Assembly (NCBI GenBank): GCA_004335835.1
Contig: RWJK01000931.1
Coordinates: 1-11,064, forward strand
Source of the DNA: Scenedesmus sp. ARA3
Taxonomy: Eukaryota > Chlorophyta > Chlorophyceae > Sphaeropleales > Scenedesmaceae
Direction of reading: 5' to 3'
Length of the DNA stretch: 11,064 nucleotides
Under the pieces are notes generated by a model. That model was not told the DNA's origin. It made no database searches and saw only the letters and a list, made by a program, of their open reading frames with translations. Positions 9,200-11,064 of this stretch are shown here, one piece after another. Position 1 is the stretch's first letter. The number at the start of each line of letters is the position of its first letter. The translations under genes and the position numbers were made by a program.

Positions 9200-11064
9200 G
9201 GCATGTACTGGCAGCAGCGGCAGAGCAGCATGGGGCAGCATGGGCCGCTGCTGCTGTCGCAAGTTGCGGGGGCAGGCACTGCCACATCAGCAGCAGCAGC
9301 ATCTAGCTATAGTGCGGATACTGTAACACAGGAGGATGTGCTGCTGCAGCTTATGGATGATGCGGATGAAGCAGCAACAGGGGATGCGCCGCATGCAGTG
9401 CTGCCAGTATCTGCAGCTGTCACTAACGGCACCGGCAGAGGGTACCAGCTCCAGCCCCAAGAGTTGCAAGCGCAGCAGCAGCAGCAGCAGCAGCAGGATG
9501 AGGGTGCAGATGCTGCGGACAGCAGTGCTCCCCTCATCACTATGCTGGAGGTGCTGGTGGTGTGGCCGCTGCTGGCACAGCACCGCCTGACAACGCTGGC
9601 CTGCTGGCAGCTGCTGCTGCAGGTGAGCATGACAGCTCAACTCCTGATTTTGCGCTATCAATCCTGCCGCAAACCTGAAGAGGCCAGTTGGTACCAGCTA
9701 GCAGCTAAAGCGCTGTGCTATCCCGGGTTGACGCCACTTTGCTTGTGCTGTGCCTTTCTTGTGCTTTTTATGCGTTATGTTGCTCGCACTGCTGTTGTCC
9801 CTGCCTGCCGGACCAATGCTTGGTGCAGCGGCTGGCGACAACGCCTTGTGCCTGCCTTGTGCTGTCACCACCTCTCACTGCCTTACAATTGCTCGTGTCT
9901 TGTTCTTCCCGCTGCTGGCTCTGCCCTGCAGGACCAGCGCCTGCTGCAGCGGCTAGCATCTTTGCAGGCGCTGTTCTTCCAGCAGCAGGGCGACTGGGTA
10001 GACCTGCTGCTTGAGGCACTGCAGCAGCAGCAGCAGCAGCACCTCATGTTTGCACAGGACAATGCAGCAGCAGCAGCAGCAGCGCCAGCAAGTCGTGCGG
10101 TGAGGCTGTCGCCGGTTGCTGCGCAGCTGCTGCTGGAGTCGGCGGTGCAGCAGAGCTGCCTGGCTGGCCAGCCTGATGCTCAGCGCATGAGCATGACGGT
10201 GAGTGCTGCGGATATAGTGTCTTGAAGTAAAATGGATACGTAGCTGCGGCATGCAGTTCGTTCAACAATGTAGCATACCTGTAGTGCCGCTCTCGCTGTG
10301 TGCGTGTCGTTGACTTGCTGCGCAGACGCTTGCTTCTGCAGGAGTGATTGTTGCTCTGGGTGTGCAGAGTGCCCAGCCTTGTATGCTGTGTTGGTGCTTC
10401 CAGCACTGCAAGCAACAAACAGCTGCCTGACTGGGCGTAGCATGCGTCTGCTGCCATGCAGGTCGACCCAGAGAGGACTCTACCTGGCTGGAGCAGCAGC
10501 AGCAGCAGCAGCAACACACTGCAGCACGCCCCTGAGGCAGCCACAGATGCCCTTGTGCTGACCTACGAGGTGCCCTGGCCTGTCAACTTGTTGGCTGGCG
10601 AGCAGCAGCTGCAGCAGTACGCGGCAGTGTTCAGCGTGCTGCTGCGGCTGCGGCGGCTGCAGCAGCAGCTCACCAGCCAGTGGGCAGCACTCAACAGCCG
10701 AGCTGGCAGCAGCAGCAGCAGCAGCAGGCAGGGTGCGGCCAGCAGCAGGACTGACGTACCAAAGTCAGGTAGGGGCAGCAGCAGCAGCCTAAGAATCCCC
10801 GTCAGCAGGCGGCAGTCGCAGCAAGATGATGCAGCAGAGGCACAAGCACCAGCAGCAGCAGCAGACATGCTGCGGCTGCAGCAGCTGCGGCGCTGGCACG
10901 CTTTGGCTCTGAACTGTGTGGCCAGTGTGCTTGGTGGCATGCTGAGTGACCTGTCAGGGCAGCTGTGGGCTGAGTTTGAGGCAGCAGTCAGTGCCCAGCC
11001 GGTGAGCCTGCCAGCCATCATTGCAGCACATGACAGGCTGCTGGCGGCTGCACAGCAGGTGTGC
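1401..11064 (+). CDS. GCP6: Gamma-tubulin complex component 6 (GCP6-like), 11 exons, 3'-truncated by window
   Basis: This encodes a Spc97/Spc98-superfamily subunit of the gamma-tubulin ring complex, which nucleates microtubules at the centrosome/basal body or nuclear envelope. Coordinates: join(1401..1583, 1719..1772, 1944..2020, 2269..3471, 3674..4578, 6011..6909, 7446..7567, 7835..7963, 8221..9622, 9932..10198, 10462..>11064). That is 1,948 codons with every junction in phase. GRIP1 elements are ELVALSCLAVQGVWSAVGQL (about residue 472), AFLSAVNEVLDMHDAAMQLL (592), ALLECLYEGLLHAG (about 799) and PSFLGGVREAAVVAG (948). PFSLSMRQLKH (about 1097) is followed by a coiled coil (about 1114-1240) and WGxPVxPTPAAG repeats (1350-1475). 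GRIP2 elements are VVWPLLAQHRL (about 1636), GDWVDLLLEAL (1678), LTYEVPWPVNLL (about 1780) and a terminal AHDRLL helix. From memory, human GCP6 shares this order: an FSLEEL-type segment, a coiled coil and RPRWN repeats between the GRIP halves. That favours GCP6 over GCP5. The last few dozen residues are missing. The start codon is the least certain point. Confidence 0.85.
1719..1772 (+). CDS. GCP6: GCP6 exon 2 (54 bp, residues 62-79)
   Basis: The acceptor is strong: a T-run then GCAG ending at 1718. The donor is CACAG|GTGCGC at 1773. Both sides are phase 0, so this is a clean 18-codon exon with product VLQDVPDREQHNRIAAAQ. The VP-x-R pattern leading into exon 3 resembles the LPARNK region of human GCP6 (recalled, not searched). 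The following intron is 1773-1943 (171 bp). Confidence 0.6.
1944..2020 (+). CDS. GCP6: GCP6 exon 3 (77 bp, residues 80-105)
   Basis: The acceptor is CAATCGCAG ending at 1943 and the donor is AAGG|GTGAGC at 2021. The exon reads ACLDLQQNLRCAEATRLGEL followed by LQQWQ, an amphipathic helix. It ends in phase 2 (GG|C, Gly) and matches exon 4 exactly. The intron 2021-2268 is 248 bp and includes CAG-rich sequence that is open in other frames. The upstream acceptor choice is not unique, because the frame stays open back to 1881. Confidence 0.6.
2269..3471 (+). CDS. GCP6: GCP6 exon 4 (residues 105-506, N-terminal region and GRIP1 start)
   Basis: The acceptor is ACTCTGCAG ending at 2268. The product begins IDHYQPWAPGVPQDFDDIPS and runs through long Ala/Gln/Ser-rich low-complexity sequence. 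The final segment, ELVALSCLAVQGVWSAVGQL (about residues 472-491), is the conserved start of the GCP N-terminal fold, where family members have an aLqGv-type helix. The donor is AACAG|GTGCGC at 3472, phase 2 (AG|G, Arg). An in-frame ATG at 2252 lies inside the preceding intron by this model. It could serve as a start only if exons 1-3 are not used. Confidence 0.85.
3674..4578 (+). CDS. GCP6: GCP6 exon 5 (residues 507-808, GRIP1)
   Basis: The acceptor is GTCTCCTGCAG ending at 3673, after a 202-bp intron. The exon carries the GRIP1 helices: LAQVLHIAELRLRLQAFLQH, AFLSAVNEVLDMHDAAMQLL (residue 592) and TLLQLVAQLRSMREQLQQLA (640). It ends in GFMGGAALLECLYE (about 794-807), the conserved LL-x-x-LYE region. 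Poly-Ala, poly-Ser and poly-Gln inserts separate the helices. The donor is TATGAAG|GTGAGC at 4579, phase 1. The last 88 bp of the exon are repeated three more times in the following intron. Confidence 0.85.
4599..4618 (+). repeat. GGT microsatellite, repeat copy 1
   Basis: A short run of GGT triplets just inside the intron, 20 bp after the first donor. An identical tract occurs in copy 3 (5099-5118). Copies 2 and 4 carry longer, different GGT/TGC mixtures. Confidence 0.8.
4822..4882 (+). repeat. GGT/TGC microsatellite, repeat copy 2
   Basis: Alternating GGT and TGC runs follow the second donor copy and are interrupted by TTATGGTGGTTTT. The tract differs in length and order from copies 1 and 3, which accounts for the longer 264-bp unit. 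Confidence 0.75.
5099..5118 (+). repeat. GGT microsatellite, repeat copy 3
   Basis: Same sequence and position within the unit as the tract at 4599-4618, consistent with duplication of a two-unit block of about 500 bp. Confidence 0.8.
5330..5386 (+). repeat. GGT-TGC-GGT microsatellite, repeat copy 4
   Basis: A GGT run, then a TGC run, then another GGT run. The tract is a composite of the patterns in copies 1/3 and copy 2. Antisense reading frames across these tracts give spurious poly-His/Gln ORFs. Confidence 0.8.
5557..6041 (+). repeat. Duplicated acceptor region upstream of exon 6
   Basis: The 3' part of the large intron contains a diverged duplicate of the exon 6 acceptor region at an offset of about 330 bp. 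TGTGCTTTGG at 5569 matches 5900. TGTGCTGCTCACTGCCCC at 5633 matches 5963. The acceptor CTTGTTCTACAG (ending 5679) matches the used CTTGTGCTGCAG (ending 6010). Between them are two more copies of TGCTGCAG|GGCTGCTGCATGC, with exon-like starts at 5824 and 5879. The one at 5824 copies about 31 bp of the real exon 6 start with only a few mismatches. Entry at 5824 in the phase left by exon 5 meets TGA after about 30 codons. Confidence 0.75.
5802..5891 (+). repeat. 55-bp tandem repeat with duplicated CTGCAG acceptor core
   Basis: A 35-bp core starting CGTGCATTCTGATGTGCTGC occurs at 5802-5836 and again at 5857-5891. The first copy is followed by GGGGCGCAGACAGCGCC, matching exon 6; the second is not. 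The array sits inside the larger acceptor-region duplication. Confidence 0.85.
6011..6909 (+). CDS. GCP6: GCP6 exon 6 (residues 808-1107, rest of GRIP1)
   Basis: The acceptor is CTTGTGCTGCAG ending at 6010. G|GC gives Gly and rebuilds LYEGLLHAGPQTAPLL, followed by RHLFAAALQPQLDTILTWAF. This is the GCP pattern of LY...ll..Ll..a..P....l..W. After Ser/Ala-rich inserts come PSFLGGVREAAVVAGLQLQL (948-967), equivalent to the P-x-FL...aG..L.LL helix of the family, and a helical ERLGWLAELEHEELREL segment. The exon ends in VYVPFSLSMRQLKH (1094-1107), the GCP6-type FSL..L element. The donor is CAC|GTGAGT at 6910, phase 0. Confidence 0.85.
7158..7490 (+). repeat. 144-bp tandem repeat carrying exon 7 acceptor and exon start
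   Basis: Two full 144-bp units (7158-7301 and 7302-7445) differ at only three positions I can see. A third, partial copy is the true exon 7 start (7446 to about 7490). Each boundary has a usable acceptor: CCCTTAG (ending 7157), GCCGTCAG (7301) and GCCCTCAG (7445), followed by GCTGCTGCTGTGGTG. In the two upstream copies the exon-like part reads CAGCTGAGCTAG instead of CAGCTGGAGCTGG, which puts a stop in frame 16 codons in. The unit length is a multiple of three. Confidence 0.92.
7446..7567 (+). CDS. GCP6: GCP6 exon 7 (residues 1108-1148, coiled-coil start)
   Basis: The acceptor is TTTTTCTGCCCTCAG, the last of three tandem copies. The product is AAAVVSDFEAARQLELAKVV then SSLAAARAAGDAAAQAWLAI, all helical, and it continues from MRQLKH of exon 6 in phase 0. 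The donor is ATTAG|GTGAGA at 7568, phase 2 (AG|G, Arg), joining exon 8 through a 267-bp intron that holds a possible poison exon. Confidence 0.82.
7621..7664 (+). other. Candidate cryptic (poison) exon in intron 7568-7834
   Basis: A 44-bp segment is flanked by a good acceptor (CACACTTTTCAG) and an excellent donor (CAGCAG|GTGAGA). If joined to exon 7 in phase 2 it reads SGGEQQQQRKSG and then TGA at 7655-7657. It is not a multiple of three. Skipping it joins exon 7 to exon 8 in frame, so I leave it out of the main model. Confidence 0.4.
7835..7963 (+). CDS. GCP6: GCP6 exon 8 (residues 1148-1191, coiled coil)
   Basis: The acceptor is GATGCGTTGCAG ending at 7834. The frame set by exon 7 gives QLDKAAAEQQRLQLQQSVAA then RKRQRQRQLLLQQQEELAVA, a charged, Gln-rich helix suited to a coiled coil. 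A competing frame is open here but encodes only Ala/Gly runs. The donor is GCAAG|GTGTGC at 7964, phase 2 (AG|G, Arg). The intron 7964-8220 is 257 bp. Confidence 0.82.
8221..9622 (+). CDS. GCP6: GCP6 exon 9 (residues 1191-1658, coiled coil, linker, GRIP2 start)
   Basis: The acceptor is ATCTGCTCTGCAG ending at 8220. The exon starts RRSTKQQELALERSLLAQSA, continuing the coiled coil. A long disordered linker follows, with WG-repeat motifs (TWGAPVDPTPAAG at about 8705, KWGPPVYPTPAAG at about 9035, SWGPE at about 9113), an S/T-P cluster (8888-8923) and Gln runs encoded by (CAG)9 at 9170 and (CAG)8 at 9473. It closes with LITMLEVLVVWPLLAQHRLT and LACWQLLLQ, matching the first GRIP2 helices (pl..q......ll..ll). 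The donor is CTGCAG|GTGAGC at 9623, phase 0. Confidence 0.86.
8696..9127 (+). repeat. Protein-level WGxPVxPTPAAG repeat region
   Basis: KRPTWGAPVDPTPAAG (8696-8743, residues 1350-1365) and RSKWGPPVYPTPAAG (9029-9073, residues 1461-1475) match at 10 of 14 core positions. A weaker third copy, RRAASWGPE, lies at 9101-9127. The codons differ at many synonymous sites, so this is an old protein repeat rather than a recent DNA duplication. Human GCP6 has tandem repeats containing RPRWN in the same region between the GRIP halves (recalled). Confidence 0.7.
9170..9196 (+). repeat. (CAG)9 coding microsatellite
   Basis: Nine pure CAG codons encode Gln9 in the exon 9 linker. A second pure run, (CAG)8, lies at 9473-9496. 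These are the longest uninterrupted CAG runs I found in the window. Confidence 0.9.
9473..9496 (+). repeat. (CAG)8 coding microsatellite
   Basis: Eight CAG codons encode Gln8 just before an acidic DEGADAAD segment and the first GRIP2 helix. Confidence 0.9.
9623..9931 (+). other. Intron without in-frame stop (309 bp)
   Basis: The intron has consensus ends (CAG|GTGAGC and CCCTGCAG|) but its length is a multiple of three and it contains no stop in the exon 9 frame. Retention would therefore insert 103 residues, including a hydrophobic, Cys-rich stretch, without shifting the frame. The inserted sequence would split two adjacent GRIP2 helices, so I treat it as an intron. Confidence 0.75.
9932..10198 (+). 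CDS. GCP6: GCP6 exon 10 (residues 1659-1747, GRIP2)
   Basis: The acceptor is GGCTCTGCCCTGCAG ending at 9931, phase 0. The product DQRLLQRLASLQALFFQQQG then DWVDLLLEAL matches the GCP C-terminal pattern l..hL..L....L...Gdf...l...lf. A Gln/Ala insert follows, then LSPVAAQLLLESAVQQSCLA, equivalent to the next family helix. The donor is GACG|GTGAGT at 10199, phase 0. The intron 10199-10461 (263 bp) contains an in-frame TGA, so it must be removed. Confidence 0.86.
10462..11064 (+). CDS. GCP6: GCP6 exon 11 (residues 1748-1948, GRIP2; runs off window)
   Basis: The acceptor is TGCCATGCAG ending at 10461, phase 0, and the frame is open for 201 codons to the window edge. DALVLTYEVPWPVNLL (1776-1791) is the hallmark L.Y.V.WP... 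segment of GCP GRIP2. QYAAVFSVLLRLRRLQQQL follows the family pattern Y..vF..Ll.lk. A Ser/Ala insert separates this from RRWHALALNCVASVLGGMLS, the LWAEFEAAV helix and AAHDRLLAAAQQVC, which matches the family pattern aH..yL.....c. The final CAG|GTGTGC could be another donor or could continue as coding; the window ends before this can be settled. Confidence 0.86.

Noticed and set aside
10742..10808. Short intron inside exon 11 (GTAGGGGC to CAG)
   Set aside because: It would be only about 50 bp, far shorter than every other intron here, and the reading frame is open without removing it.

Overview
The window looks like nuclear DNA of a green alga. Reading frames are interrupted by 135-1,432 bp GT-AG introns, donors are mostly GTGAG, and there is no bacterial-style gene packing. 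The coding strand is full of CAG/GCA/AGC triplet tracts giving long Gln, Ala and Ser runs, as in chlorophytes of the Chlamydomonas/Scenedesmus type. Placement below 'chlorophyte' is a guess.

One gene explains almost everything from about 1401 to the window end. It lies on the + strand, has 11 exons by my model, and is cut off by the right edge. The conceptual product (1,948 codons so far) reads as a gamma-tubulin complex component of the GCP6 type (TUBGCP6 family, Spc97/Spc98 superfamily). It has a GCP N-terminal (GRIP1) half, then a PFSLSMRQLKH segment, an Arg/Gln/Ala-rich coiled coil, a low-complexity linker with repeated WGxPVxPTPAAG motifs, and a GCP C-terminal (GRIP2) half including LTYEVPWPVNLL. 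All ten splice junctions are phase-compatible: join(1401..1583, 1719..1772, 1944..2020, 2269..3471, 3674..4578, 6011..6909, 7446..7567, 7835..7963, 8221..9622, 9932..10198, 10462..>11064).

Layout: 1-1400 is unassigned upstream sequence with a weak AT-rich promoter-like patch at its end. 1401-2020 holds three short N-terminal exons. 2269-4578 holds two large exons with the start of GRIP1. 4579-6010 is a large intron built mostly from tandem copies of the flanking exon ends. 6011-6909 finishes GRIP1. 6910-7445 is an intron containing a 144-bp tandem repeat of the next exon's acceptor. 7446-9622 encodes the coiled coil, the linker and the first GRIP2 helices. 9932-11064 continues GRIP2.

The most unusual structure is in the introns. 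Splice junctions have been tandemly copied at three places in this one gene: four copies of an exon end plus donor (4491 to about 5480), several copies of an acceptor plus exon start (about 5557-6041), and three copies of another acceptor plus exon start (7158-7490). Most extra sites would lead to premature stops if used. A further 44-bp poison-exon candidate lies at 7621-7664. These make the gene a candidate for splicing-controlled expression, or else a record of repeated slippage and unequal exchange at exon-intron borders. RNA data are needed to decide.
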